The notes beneath the pieces were generated by a model. That model was not told where the DNA came from. It saw only the letters and a program-made list of their open reading frames with translations, and made no database searches. The translations under genes were made by a program, and so were the position numbers. A DNA stretch of 64,000 nucleotides, taken from NCBI RefSeq assembly GCF_000179595.2, contig NZ_JH556659.1, positions 1,105,292 through 1,169,291 of the forward strand, read 5' to 3'. This document shows, piece after piece, positions 27,437-35,453 of the stretch. Position 1 is the stretch's first letter; each line of letters begins with the position of its first letter. The stretch is from Acetivibrio cellulolyticus CD2 (GTDB taxonomy: Bacteria; Bacillota; Clostridia; Acetivibrionales; Acetivibrionaceae).

Positions 27437-27865
27437 TTATCTATAATAGTATTTATCACAGTTATTAGTATCCTTTACTGGAGCTTTATTCTTTTGGCAG
27501 CCCTCGTCTTTTGGATAGCTATTTGCATCTTCTTCCCAACCTTCAACGCCGTCTTCTTCTGTATTATAAACCTTTACATCGTTTACCCATACTTTTATTA
27601 CATACCTTTTACCTGGTTCAAGCGGTCCAAAGAAGAACTGTCCACATTCATCCGTAAAAGCGTGTGTTATGGGCTTTAACGAGCATCGTTCGTCACAGTC
27701 TTTAGCCTTAAAAAGCTTAACTACTGCATCTTTAACAACTTTCCCTTTACAATCCTTGATAATACCAAATAACATACTTCTTGTTTCATCTTCCAATGTA
27801 ATGACTGTATCTATTTGTTCATTCGGTTTTGGGATAAAAGAATATGTGGTAATTTTAGACCTCAT
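27437..27865 (-). CDS. Small Cys-rich protein with a carboxypeptidase-regulatory/SpaA-like beta domain
   Basis: This 142-aa protein has no signal peptide. The middle (about residues 30-110) reads as a transthyretin/SpaA-like beta sandwich: MLFGIIKDCKGKVVKDAVVKLF, then FTDECGQFFFGPLEPGKRYVIKVWV. Seven cysteines, mostly in pairs or near-pairs, and a charged C-terminus (EDANSYPKDEGCQKN) follow. I do not recognise a named family, and a spore-coat or surface role is only a guess. The start at 27865 follows GAGGAGG, which is itself near a long inverted repeat. Confidence 0.7.
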   Translation of the reverse strand: MRSKITTYSFIPKPNEQIDTVITLEDETRSMLFGIIKDCKGKVVKDAVVKLFKAKDCDERCSLKPITHAFTDECGQFFFGPLEPGKRYVIKVWVNDVKVYNTEEDGVEGWEEDANSYPKDEGCQKNKAPVKDTNNCDKYYYR

Positions 27866-27875
27866 AATCACATCC

Positions 27876-27952
27876 TCCTCAATAAATATCATTCTCACAT
27901 ATTTATAATCCACAATATGTAGCAGTTATAAAATATGTGAGAATTATTGAGG
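27876..27952. promoter_or_regulatory. Long inverted repeat covering the leader and RBS of the Cys-rich gene
   Basis: Arms ATTCTCACATATTTATAA (27891-27908) and TTATAAAATATGTGAGAAT (27926-27944) pair almost perfectly. They are extended by CCTCAATA/TATTGAGG, so the RNA stem reaches the GAGGAGG ribosome binding site. It could control translation, or be an operator in DNA form. Confidence 0.6.
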
Positions 27953-28002
27953 CAACTGTAAATAACCTTTAGTCCCGCCTTTCTTTACCATTCTCAATAT
28001 TT

Positions 28003-28686
28003 TCAGCATTCATTATGACTTCCTGTTTCATTACACCGACTTTTTAAAACACAAGAAGCACATTTTGGTTTTTTGCCGGAACAACAATCGCTTCCAAGCT
28101 TTACTATAAGGGCATGAAACTGATTATACAAATCAACTTCCTCAGGCAGGTGCTTCATAAAGAACGCTTGGACGTCATGGTACTTCTCATCATTTTTGAT
28201 AAAACCTAATCGCGAGAATATCCTTACGGTATAGGCATCCACAACAAATATCTTTTTATACCCTGCATATAATAATATTGAATCCGCAGTCTCCGGACCT
28301 ATACCTCTGACCTTTAAAAGCATTTCTCTTAAAACGCCAAGCGGGGTTTTAAACATCTTGTCGAGGTTTCCTTCAAACTCTTCTACCACGAAGGCTACAA
28401 CTGACTTAAGTATTACAGCTTTTCTGTTGAAAAATCCTGCAGGCTTTATTAATTCCTTGATTATCTCTATGTCACACTCATATAGTTTACCGGCATCCAA
28501 CAAATTACTTTTCTTAAGGTTATCTATTGCTTTAACAACATTACTCCAAGATATAAACTGAGTTAACACCGCACCCACAATTACTTCAAACTGTGTTTTT
28601 GCTGGCCACCAGTGCTGATCTCCAAATTTTTCAAAGAGCAACCCATATATCTCAAGCAGTTGATCTGCTATTTTCTCACTGTCCAA
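28003..28686 (-). CDS. MagIII-like HhH-GPD DNA glycosylase with Fe-S cluster
   Basis: This 227-aa endonuclease III superfamily protein starts at TTG (28686) after GGGGGTGA. It has FEVIVGAVLTQ, the helix-hairpin-helix VRGIGPETADSIL and catalytic Asp D150 in VVDAYTVR. The lysine that gives EndoIII its lyase activity (GRKTA) is a glutamate here (E132), as in Helicobacter MagIII, a monofunctional 3-methyladenine glycosylase. The WWPA motif near the N-terminus also fits MagIII. A C-x6-C-x2-C-x5-C Fe-S loop closes the protein. Predicted role: removal of alkylated bases. Confidence 0.85.
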   Translation of the reverse strand: MDSEKIADQLLEIYGLLFEKFGDQHWWPAKTQFEVIVGAVLTQFISWSNVVKAIDNLKKSNLLDAGKLYECDIEIIKELIKPAGFFNRKAVILKSVVAFVVEEFEGNLDKMFKTPLGVLREMLLKVRGIGPETADSILLYAGYKKIFVVDAYTVRIFSRLGFIKNDEKYHDVQAFFMKHLPEEVDLYNQFHALIVKLGSDCCSGKKPKCASCVLKSRCNETGSHNEC

Positions 28687-28774
28687 ATTATCACCCCCGT
28701 ATGGTCACAATTATAATGCTAACATTTTATCACAGCTTTGGTAGTTTAAAAACTATAAATCAAAATCTCAGCGG

Positions 28775-28830
28775 CATTTAACCCCTCCTGATTTTGGAAC
28801 GTTTGCTTTCCAAATTCCACAAACAAAAAA
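28775..28830 (-). repeat. Dispersed intergenic repeat, copy B
   Basis: About three quarters identical to copy D at 37842 over 56 nt. On the minus strand it begins within the T run of a terminator, then GGAATTTGGAAAGC and AAACGTTCC form a small hairpin (GGAA/TTCC, TTTG/CAAA), followed by AGGAGGGGTTAAATG. Confidence 0.7.
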
Positions 28831-28860
28831 GCAGACAGAAATTTACTTTCCATCTACTTT
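28825..28860 (-). terminator. Intrinsic terminator of the TM1266-type gene
   Basis: On the minus strand AAAGTAGA pairs with TCTGCTTT (one G-T pair), followed by six T. It lies 61 nt after the stop codon of the TM1266-type gene. Confidence 0.65.
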
Positions 28861-28920
28861 AATTATTCCTTTAGCCCAAAATTATAGCCGAAGTTACATT
28901 TTTAGAATCCCCAGAAAACA

Positions 28921-29178
28921 CTAATCTCCTGAAATGCTTAAAGTCTTAGCCTTAACACCTTCAATACCGTTTAGTTCGTCCTCCAAATCCGTTATTTCGC
29001 CTTTATCTCCACCTACTTGAAGTAATACCAGACCTTCCTCCGAACAAACATCTCCGGCCTCGTGAAGCCCAAGCCTCATTTTTATTGAGCAGCCATGTTT
29101 TGTAAAGACTTCCTGAACCGTTGGAGCCTTTTTGGAACGATGATTAATAACTACTGCCATGATATTATACTCGCTCAT
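28921..29178 (-). CDS. TM1266-type iron-only hydrogenase system regulator
   Basis: This 85-aa ACT/NikR-C-like ferredoxin fold protein belongs to the group named after Thermotoga TM1266, usually found beside HydE/F/G maturases of [FeFe] hydrogenase. Family features are AVVINHRSKKAPTVQEVFTKHG, LGLHEAGDVCSEEGLVLLQV and a KTLSIS end. It is presumed to sense a small molecule or metal, but no DNA-binding domain is present. No hydrogenase maturation gene is in the window, so it stands alone here. The RBS is AGGAAAG. Confidence 0.85.
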   Translation of the reverse strand: MSEYNIMAVVINHRSKKAPTVQEVFTKHGCSIKMRLGLHEAGDVCSEEGLVLLQVGGDKGEITDLEDELNGIEGVKAKTLSISGD

Positions 29179-29309
29179 ATATCACTTTCCTCCTCAAAAT
29201 TATTCAATATAAATATACCCAATCATTTATTATTCTAAAACATTAATATAAAATATACTACAATAAGAGAACAAAAATACAATACACTCATATAATACTA
29301 TAGATGCAA

Positions 29310-29347
29310 TTAGGGATGCTGAAAGTATAATTTCGGCTATTCCTTAG
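29310..29347 (+). repeat. Small palindromic element, copy P1, in the asnB leader
   Basis: TTAGGGATGCTGAAA pairs with TTTCGGCTATTCCTTAG. It shares most of its arms with the palindrome at 34607-34658 but lacks about 11 nt of the loop. Confidence 0.5.
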
Positions 29348-29367
29348 CTTCAAATAATTTGCTCGGC

Positions 29368-29404
29368 AAAGGTGCCTTCTTAATTGGGGTACCTTTTTAT
29401 TTTT
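29368..29404 (+). terminator. Leader terminator (attenuator candidate) of asnB
   Basis: AAAGGTGCC pairs with GGTACCTTT (one G-T pair), followed by a T-rich run. No rightward gene precedes it, so it would stop transcripts that begin in the asnB leader, 22 nt before the start codon. Confidence 0.65.
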
Positions 29405-29425
29405 GACTTGGGAGATGATGAAACA

Positions 29426-31270
29426 ATGTGTGGAATAGCTGGATGGATAAACCTGAAAGAAGATTTACGTCAAAAAGAAGAAATTATGAACTCAATGATC
29501 AAAACGTTAGCAAACCGCGGCCCCGACGCATCAGGAACATGGTTTTCTCCGAATGCACTTTTAGCCCACAAACGCCTTATAGTAGTTGATCCCGCTGGGG
29601 GCAGCCAGCCAATGACCCGGCAATATGGTGAAAATGAATATGTTATCACATATAATGGTGAGCTTTATAACACAGTTGACTTAAGACAAGAACTAGAAGC
29701 AAAGGGACACATTTTCAGAAGTAATTCCGATACCGAAGTACTGCTTGTATCGTATATCGAATGGGGTCCAACATGTGTTGAGTACCTTAACGGTATATAT
29801 GCTTTTGCAATATGGAGTGAAAAAGACCGCAGCCTGTTTATGGCACGTGATAGATTTGGTGTCAAACCATTATTTTATACTTCTTCCGGAGATTCTCTCA
29901 TATTTGCATCCGAATTAAAAGCTATACTGTCAAATCCGCTCATCAAGCATGAAGTAGCCTCAGATGGCTTGGCTGAAATATTTACCCTTGGCCCAGCAAG
30001 AACACCCGGCCATGGTGTATTCAAAAATATCTATGAGGTCAAACCTGCCCACTGCATACTTTTTGATGTGAACGGTCTGCATGATAGAAAGTACTGGGCT
30101 TTGGAAAGCAAACCGCATACCGACAGCCTTGACACCACCATTGATAAAGTACGCGAACTTGTACTTGATGCTATTAACCGCCAACTTGTAGCTGATGTAC
30201 CCATCTGCACTTTCCTTTCAGGGGGACTGGATTCAAGTATTATTTCTGCTGTAGCCGCAAATTCCTTTAAAAACAATGGAAAGGGACAACTTCACACTTT
30301 TTCAATCGATTATGTAGATAATGATGCATACTTCAAACCAAGTTTATTTCAGCCTAATTCAGATGCACCATGGGTAAAAAGGCTTTCCGATGAAATAAAC
30401 TCCTGCCATCACTACATAGAATTCGATACTCCGAATGTTGTAGACGCACTTACTGATGCAGTGAAGGCCAGGGATTTGCCAGGTATGGCGGATATTGATT
30501 CATCCTTATGGCTTTTTTGCAAGGAAGTTAAAAAACATGCTGTTGTTGCTCTATCAGGTGAGTGTGCAGATGAGATATTTGGCGGTTATCCATGGTTCTA
30601 TAACCCTGAAATGCTAAACTCCAACACATTTCCATGGTCAAGATCGGTAAAGGAAAGAATATGTATACTCGCACCAGGTATATTACAAAACATTGATGGT
30701 GAGGAATATGTTAAACAAAGGTATATTGAAACCCTTGCAGAAGCGCCTGTATTAGCCCAGGAGGAAAAACATGAAAAGCGCACGCGTGAGATGATGTATT
30801 TAAATATCGTATGGTTTATGGCAACACTTTTAGACCGTAAAGACAGAATGTCCATGGCGACAGGTTTGGAAGTACGTGTACCTTTCTGCGACCATCGTAT
30901 AGTTGAATATTTATGGAATGTTCCCTGGGAAGTTAAGTACCTCGATCAAAGGGAAAAGGGATTGCTGCGTCGTGCAATGAAAGGGATATTGCCTGATGAT
31001 GTATTGTTCCGCAAAAAAAGTCCTTACCCTAAAACGCATAACCCTGCATATTTGGGAGCCGTAAAAAATTGGTTACAGAAGATTATTGATGACCCATCAT
31101 CACCTCTACTTCAAGTAATTAACCGCAAACGGATACAGGAGATTATTGACACTGATGGTGCAGCCTTCGGAGTACCATGGTATGGTCAATTGATGACTGG
31201 ACCTCAACTCTTTGCATATCTTATACAAGTCGATATATGGATGAGGGAGTATAAGGTTAGTATTATATAG
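29426..31270 (+). CDS. asnB: Glutamine-hydrolysing asparagine synthase
   Basis: This 614-aa cytoplasmic enzyme makes asparagine from aspartate, ATP and glutamine. The N-terminal Ntn glutaminase starts at the ATG that exposes the catalytic Cys2 (MCGIAGW), with RPxAS-type contacts ANRGPDASGTW and HKRLIVVDP, and YNGELYN. The synthetase part has the PP-loop TFLSGGLDSSII, then SGECADEIFGGYPW. A 14-codon upstream extension in the open frame is rejected, because Cys2 must be N-terminal. It is preceded by a palindrome and a leader terminator, so expression is probably attenuated. Confidence 0.95.
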   Translation: MCGIAGWINLKEDLRQKEEIMNSMIKTLANRGPDASGTWFSPNALLAHKRLIVVDPAGGSQPMTRQYGENEYVITYNGELYNTVDLRQELEAKGHIFRSNSDTEVLLVSYIEWGPTCVEYLNGIYAFAIWSEKDRSLFMARDRFGVKPLFYTSSGDSLIFASELKAILSNPLIKHEVASDGLAEIFTLGPARTPGHGVFKNIYEVKPAHCILFDVNGLHDRKYWALESKPHTDSLDTTIDKVRELVLDAINRQLVADVPICTFLSGGLDSSIISAVAANSFKNNGKGQLHTFSIDYVDNDAYFKPSLFQPNSDAPWVKRLSDEINSCHHYIEFDTPNVVDALTDAVKARDLPGMADIDSSLWLFCKEVKKHAVVALSGECADEIFGGYPWFYNPEMLNSNTFPWSRSVKERICILAPGILQNIDGEEYVKQRYIETLAEAPVLAQEEKHEKRTREMMYLNIVWFMATLLDRKDRMSMATGLEVRVPFCDHRIVEYLWNVPWEVKYLDQREKGLLRRAMKGILPDDVLFRKKSPYPKTHNPAYLGAVKNWLQKIIDDPSSPLLQVINRKRIQEIIDTDGAAFGVPWYGQLMTGPQLFAYLIQVDIWMREYKVSII

Positions 31271-31300
31271 ACTATTGTTTTAATATTACAAATTACAAAA

Positions 31301-31332
31301 AATCCCTGATAAATCAAGGTTTATTGGGGATT
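31301..31332 (-). terminator. Intrinsic terminator of the MFS gene
   Basis: AATCCC / GGGATT stem with an inner ATAAA/TTTAT stem. On the minus strand it is followed by six T. It may also slow read-through from asnB. Confidence 0.7.
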
Positions 31333-31389
31333 CTATAATATAAGCAGTTTTTCTATTTTGATTCAGACTATTACTATTCTTCGAATATT

Positions 31390-32628
31390 CTAGTTAGAGA
31401 ATAGTCTATTTGAATGCCTTTTTCTAACTAACAAAATTACTAATCTATAGGCTAAAAAAGCTATTAAAATAAAGGAATTGATAACAAATAAAAACTGTAC
31501 TCTAAAAATTTTCAAAAACATATATGTAAAAGGTATGCTTATAAGTTTGCCAACATTACACAAGAAGTCATTACACGCTGTAACTCTTCCAACAAAACCT
31601 TTTTTGGTCTCAATAAGCAGAAATGAACCCAAAAGAATCCACAATAGAGATAGCGCCGTACCTTCTATTAATTGCAACATTATTATTGAATGTAAGTCAT
31701 TTAAAACGCTATATAAAAGCCATATAACTGAAACTGCAAATATAAACAGGTAGGTGTTTGCAACTTTAGTCTTTTTTGTTTTCCTTGCAAATATCATTGA
31801 TACAAACATAGCAACAAGATTTGTTCCGTATAATATTGACAGCATAATGCTCCAACCTTTGCTTGTTATACCAAGCGTATCAAAAGCAAAGGAATAAAAA
31901 GTAATATTGATTGAAGTTATTGCCAAGCTCATAACAAACCCGATCTCAAGCAGTTCGGCAATACGCTGGAACTTTAAACTGTAACAAAAGCTTTCCTTAA
32001 TATCTACCCAAATACCATAAATCGATAGCTTCCCATAACATGATACATAACTTTTCTTACACTTTACAAATATAATTATCATAGCTGAAGTAAAAAAGGA
32101 TAAGCTGTTTACAGTAAACGCCATGTTCAATCCCCACACTCCAACCCCAATCCCCGCAATGAGTGTACCAAATATAAAAGCTGCTCCAAATACTCCACTT
32201 TGCAGTGAACTGGCTACTATTAAGTCTTTACTATCTACAACACTTGTAATTACTTTATTTCGGGCCGGATTATAAAGAATGTCCAACGAGTTAAGTAAAA
32301 ATATAAGAATATAAATTACACCTACATTGCAATTAATTGTAAACAACATTACAATTATTCCTCTTAGAATGTCAATTATAATTAATATACGTTTACCTGA
32401 AAATATATCACCTAAAACACCTGCGATGGGCGATAAAAATAAACTTGCAAGGGGCGTACATATTAATGCATAACTTGCAGCCAATCCTGAACCTGTTATT
32501 TTTACAAGCAACATAGTAGCAGCAACCGCCTGGAAAGCATCTCCAAAGTTTGATATACCCTGACTAAACAATAAAAGCATAAACGGTTTGTTTGTTATTA
32601 TTCTTGCATTTTTATTATTAAGTGACAT
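31390..32628 (-). CDS. MFS transporter (macrolide-efflux-like)
   Basis: This 412-aa protein has about 12 membrane segments. The N-terminal half carries FSQGISNFGDAFQAVA and, between TM2 and TM3, GVLGDIFSGKRILII, a form of the MFS signature GxLaDrxGrk. The arrangement fits the MFS_3/enterobactin-exporter-like group, often annotated as macrolide efflux. Its substrate is unknown. It reads toward asnB and is separated from it by a terminator. An AAAGGGG RBS precedes the ATG. It is more AT-rich than its neighbours in the intergenic flank, though transfer cannot be shown. Confidence 0.85.
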   Translation of the reverse strand: MSLNNKNARIITNKPFMLLLFSQGISNFGDAFQAVAATMLLVKITGSGLAASYALICTPLASLFLSPIAGVLGDIFSGKRILIIIDILRGIIVMLFTINCNVGVIYILIFLLNSLDILYNPARNKVITSVVDSKDLIVASSLQSGVFGAAFIFGTLIAGIGVGVWGLNMAFTVNSLSFFTSAMIIIFVKCKKSYVSCYGKLSIYGIWVDIKESFCYSLKFQRIAELLEIGFVMSLAITSINITFYSFAFDTLGITSKGWSIMLSILYGTNLVAMFVSMIFARKTKKTKVANTYLFIFAVSVIWLLYSVLNDLHSIIMLQLIEGTALSLLWILLGSFLLIETKKGFVGRVTACNDFLCNVGKLISIPFTYMFLKIFRVQFLFVINSFILIAFLAYRLVILLVRKRHSNRLFSN

Positions 32629-32828
32629 AGTTAAACCCCTTTTAATGTATACAAATAGATATTATTAAAAGCATTGAACTAATATAACCACATATTTGAT
32701 ATACCTCAACAGTAACCATATTTATAGGATTATGTCTCATACTTTTGTGATTAAGAATATTTTTAATAGCTTGTATTTAAGTCTAAAAGTTCTATTCTTA
32801 AAATAATAATTTTAAGGGGGTGAAAAAT

Positions 32829-33536
32829 TTGTTCGTTGTTATTAAATTGAAAGCCAAGAATATAGTAATGTATACTATAGCAATAATAGCCTTTCTTATA
32901 TGTTTCATGCTCGTTACAGAGCAATGTATAACCTCTTTTTATGCAAATAAAGCTAAGCCTCAATACCTTATTGTCATTTATATTGATGAGAAGAAACTAT
33001 ATTTGTTTGAAAACGAAGAGTGTATCAAAAAATATCCTATTGCTTCAGGCATGCCTGGTTGGCCTTCTCCTATAGGAAGTTGGAAGATAGTAACAAAAGA
33101 TGATTGGGGTGAAGGGTTTGGTGGGCGCTGGTTGGGCCTTAATGTTAAATGGGGCAGGTATGGTATTCATGGAACATCTGAAGAATATACTATCGGAAGT
33201 GCTGCCAGCCATGGATGTATCCGCATGTTTAATAAAGACATAAAGGAACTATATAATATAGTTCCTCTCGGTACGAATGTAATTATAAAAAACGGAAGTT
33301 TTGGACCGTTTGGTACAGGATTCAGAGAGCTGCTTCCTGGTGACAGGGGAGCTGATGTTCTTGCCGTTCAACAAAAACTAAAAACTTTAGGATACTTCCA
33401 TAGCAAAGAAACTGGAATATATGAAGACGATTTAAAATACGCCTTACATAAATTCCAGAAAGATAAAAAACTCGAGGTTAAAAATGCAATTACCCGTGCA
33501 GATTACCATGCCATGGGGTTTAGAGAGTTTGAATAG
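32829..33536 (+). CDS. L,D-transpeptidase with C-terminal peptidoglycan-binding domain
   Basis: This 235-aa exported enzyme has an N-terminal signal anchor (about residues 8-32). A YkuD domain follows, with GIHGTSEEYTIG and catalytic SHGCIRM. A PG_binding_1 domain (about 165-235) with GDRGADVLAVQQKLKTLGYF closes the protein. It cross-links peptidoglycan through 3-3 bonds or attaches proteins to it. The start is TTG at 32829, 6 nt after AAGGGGGTG. An in-frame GTG inside that RBS is less likely. Confidence 0.9.
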   Translation: MFVVIKLKAKNIVMYTIAIIAFLICFMLVTEQCITSFYANKAKPQYLIVIYIDEKKLYLFENEECIKKYPIASGMPGWPSPIGSWKIVTKDDWGEGFGGRWLGLNVKWGRYGIHGTSEEYTIGSAASHGCIRMFNKDIKELYNIVPLGTNVIIKNGSFGPFGTGFRELLPGDRGADVLAVQQKLKTLGYFHSKETGIYEDDLKYALHKFQKDKKLEVKNAITRADYHAMGFREFE

Positions 33537-33559
33537 CAAACATTAATCTGCGCTTTAAA

Positions 33560-34567
33560 CTATTTATTTTTTTCAATAATATATGACATTGGGTTGTAAT
33601 AACTTTTACCAAGCTCTTTGATAGCTGTTGTGCCATCTGGGTTTTCAATTGTCACCCAGGATCTAACAACTCCGCCATCCATGCCTTCAAGGATAACTTT
33701 TTCCGTACCGGCAGGCAAACTTGTGTTTGTTTTATATATTTTCTCAGCCTGATATACTTTAAGAGTTTCATGGTGCCACTGTACTTTTGGGGGCTTTGTT
33801 TTCCCGTAAAATCCGATATACAGTGTGTTATCAACTCCCTGCGCCCAAATAAGTATTGGAAATGTTGTATTATTTTTAAATTTAAAATCTTTTGCTCCAT
33901 AAGAAACTGTAGCATCTTGTCCATAAGGTACATATGGTACAGGCATATTATGGTTATACCTTTCTACAACCTGCAGATTGCTTAAAATGGCAACATTATA
34001 TAGTGTAGAAGCAATCTTGCAAACTCCCCCACCTACCGTAGTTATAAGTTGAGTACCGGCATATGTCGGTCCTTTTTGAAATCCCCTATCCAGTGTGTAT
34101 GGGCCCACCTTTTGGTTTTGTGAAAACACTTCACCCGTTTTTACTATTGTTCCTGCCAAATAACGGGCTGCGAGATGTACATTATCTTCTTCCCCAGGGA
34201 GTGGGTCACGTAAAACTGTTTTGTACCCTGCCAGGAGTTCATTACAATCATTCGTCGTTTGAACTGCTTTAAACTTGTCATCATTTTCCCATGGAAACGA
34301 TGAAGTTTCTCCTGACTTTATTGATTCAACAGTTAAACTTTTAGGGCCATTTTCATTATTCAGGTCTGACTTTTCTGGACCAGTAGTCTCAGCTCTTAAT
34401 ATAGCATCGCTATTAATATTATTGTTTGAATAGTTTATCTGCTCTGCTTTGGCATTTGATAAATTCCTATCAGACTCTATCCCATTTGTAGAATACCCGT
34501 TACTGCATGAAATAATTGAAAATGCTAACATGATTATTAAAAAAAACAAAATATGTTTACTTCTCAT
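33560..34567 (-). CDS. VanW family lipoprotein
   Basis: This 335-aa protein has a lipoprotein signal (lipobox around SIISC, C21) and a low-complexity Asn/Ser-rich linker to about residue 100. The VanW domain follows, with AARYLAGTIVKTGEVFSQN, VGPYTLDRGFQKGPTY, TTVGGGVCKIASTLYNVA and YNHNMPVPYVPYGQDATV. A G5-like beta end follows. VanW proteins are named from vancomycin clusters but their activity is unknown; a cell-wall role is inferred from family and neighbours. It is convergent with the L,D-transpeptidase gene. The RBS is AAAGGAG. Confidence 0.9.
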   Translation of the reverse strand: MRSKHILFFLIIMLAFSIISCSNGYSTNGIESDRNLSNAKAEQINYSNNNINSDAILRAETTGPEKSDLNNENGPKSLTVESIKSGETSSFPWENDDKFKAVQTTNDCNELLAGYKTVLRDPLPGEEDNVHLAARYLAGTIVKTGEVFSQNQKVGPYTLDRGFQKGPTYAGTQLITTVGGGVCKIASTLYNVAILSNLQVVERYNHNMPVPYVPYGQDATVSYGAKDFKFKNNTTFPILIWAQGVDNTLYIGFYGKTKPPKVQWHHETLKVYQAEKIYKTNTSLPAGTEKVILEGMDGGVVRSWVTIENPDGTTAIKELGKSYYNPMSYIIEKNK

Positions 34568-34606
34568 GTTTCAAATTTCTCCTTTTTGAAAATTTCCCAA
34601 AGATTC

Positions 34607-34658
34607 ATTAAGGAACGCTGAAAATATAGCTTAGGCTGTAATCTCAGCATTCCTTAAT
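34607..34658. repeat. Small palindromic element, copy P2
   Basis: Arms ATTAAGGAA-GCTGA and TCAGC-TTCCTTAAT (14 bp with one mismatch) surround a 22-nt loop, upstream of the VanW gene. It is related to the palindrome at 29310. Confidence 0.6.
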
Positions 34659-34789
34659 AAAATATCCATGCCAATTTGTATTTTTTGCATTTCATATAAT
34701 ATTACTCAAAAATAATCTTCCAGTTCTAAAATAATGCCATCAGTCATATTCTGAAAGTAACGAAGCGAAAAAAGTACAAGGGGAAAAAA

Positions 34790-35233
34790 ATGCAAAAATT
34801 TGCAGGGGGAAAGAGTCCAATGGTTTTCGTATTGTCAATTATAGGAATGATTTGTTGGGGTGTAGCACCAATATTCGTAAAATTAGGCTTAAAGAATATT
34901 GACCCTTTGCTAGGGTTAGCCATAAGGACTATGTTCACTGCCATACTTATTACAGGATGGATGTTTTTTAGCGGAAATATATCAAACGTAAAAAGCATTT
35001 CCTCTTATACATTAATTTTGTTGGCAATAGAAGCAATCTTGGCAACACTAATTGGAGATCTTTCATATTTTGCAGCTATTAAAAGGGGTTCCGTTTCATT
35101 AGTAACCATAATTATGTCAAGCTCACCTTTAGTAACTATGCTATGTTCAGTTTTATTTTTAGGAGAACAAATTACCACATGGCGGTTAATTGGTGCCGGT
35201 TTTATAATTGCAGGTATTACACTTATATTATAA
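34790..35233 (+). CDS. EamA/DMT-type half transporter
   Basis: This 147-aa protein has five membrane segments and a single EamA repeat, whereas most family members have two. Recognisable parts are CWGVAPIFVKLGLKNIDPLL, LIGDLSYFAAIKRGSVS and the closing GEQITTWRLIGAGFIIAGITLIL. It would act as a homodimer, or it is a shortened full-length gene. Substrate unknown. The AAGGGG RBS is proper. It overlaps by one base with the start of a 136-bp inverted repeat that may provide its terminator. Confidence 0.85.
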   Translation: MQKFAGGKSPMVFVLSIIGMICWGVAPIFVKLGLKNIDPLLGLAIRTMFTAILITGWMFFSGNISNVKSISSYTLILLAIEAILATLIGDLSYFAAIKRGSVSLVTIIMSSSPLVTMLCSVLFLGEQITTWRLIGAGFIIAGITLIL

Positions 35234-35368
35234 ACTCAACTTTCCCACAGCATTTTGGGCTCTTTGCTGCTTACGCAGCATTGCTCGCTGCGGTCAAAAA
35301 GTAAACTTTTTTCCCTTAACATGCGAGCAACCAGAGCCTCAAAATGCTAAATGTGGGAAAGTTGAGTT
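35233..35368. repeat. 136-bp inverted repeat (MITE-like)
   Basis: Both ends read AACTCAACTTTCCCACA (17 nt identical), then GCATTTT and GGCTCT continue the arms with small gaps to about 31 bp. The inside is richer in GC than the flanks, with a local GCTGC/GCAGC hairpin. It carries no coding sequence. It looks like a miniature mobile element or a very large terminator. Confidence 0.65.
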
Positions 35369-35453
35369 ATAAATATATAAAATTAGGCCTTTCCCCTTAA
35401 GAAAAGACCTACTCAATATAAATCTTATGTTTTCATTATTACTAGCTGTTTGA

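Noticed and set aside
29266..29426. T-box riboswitch before asnB
   Set aside because: A terminator is present but the T-box core and the paired antiterminator were not found.
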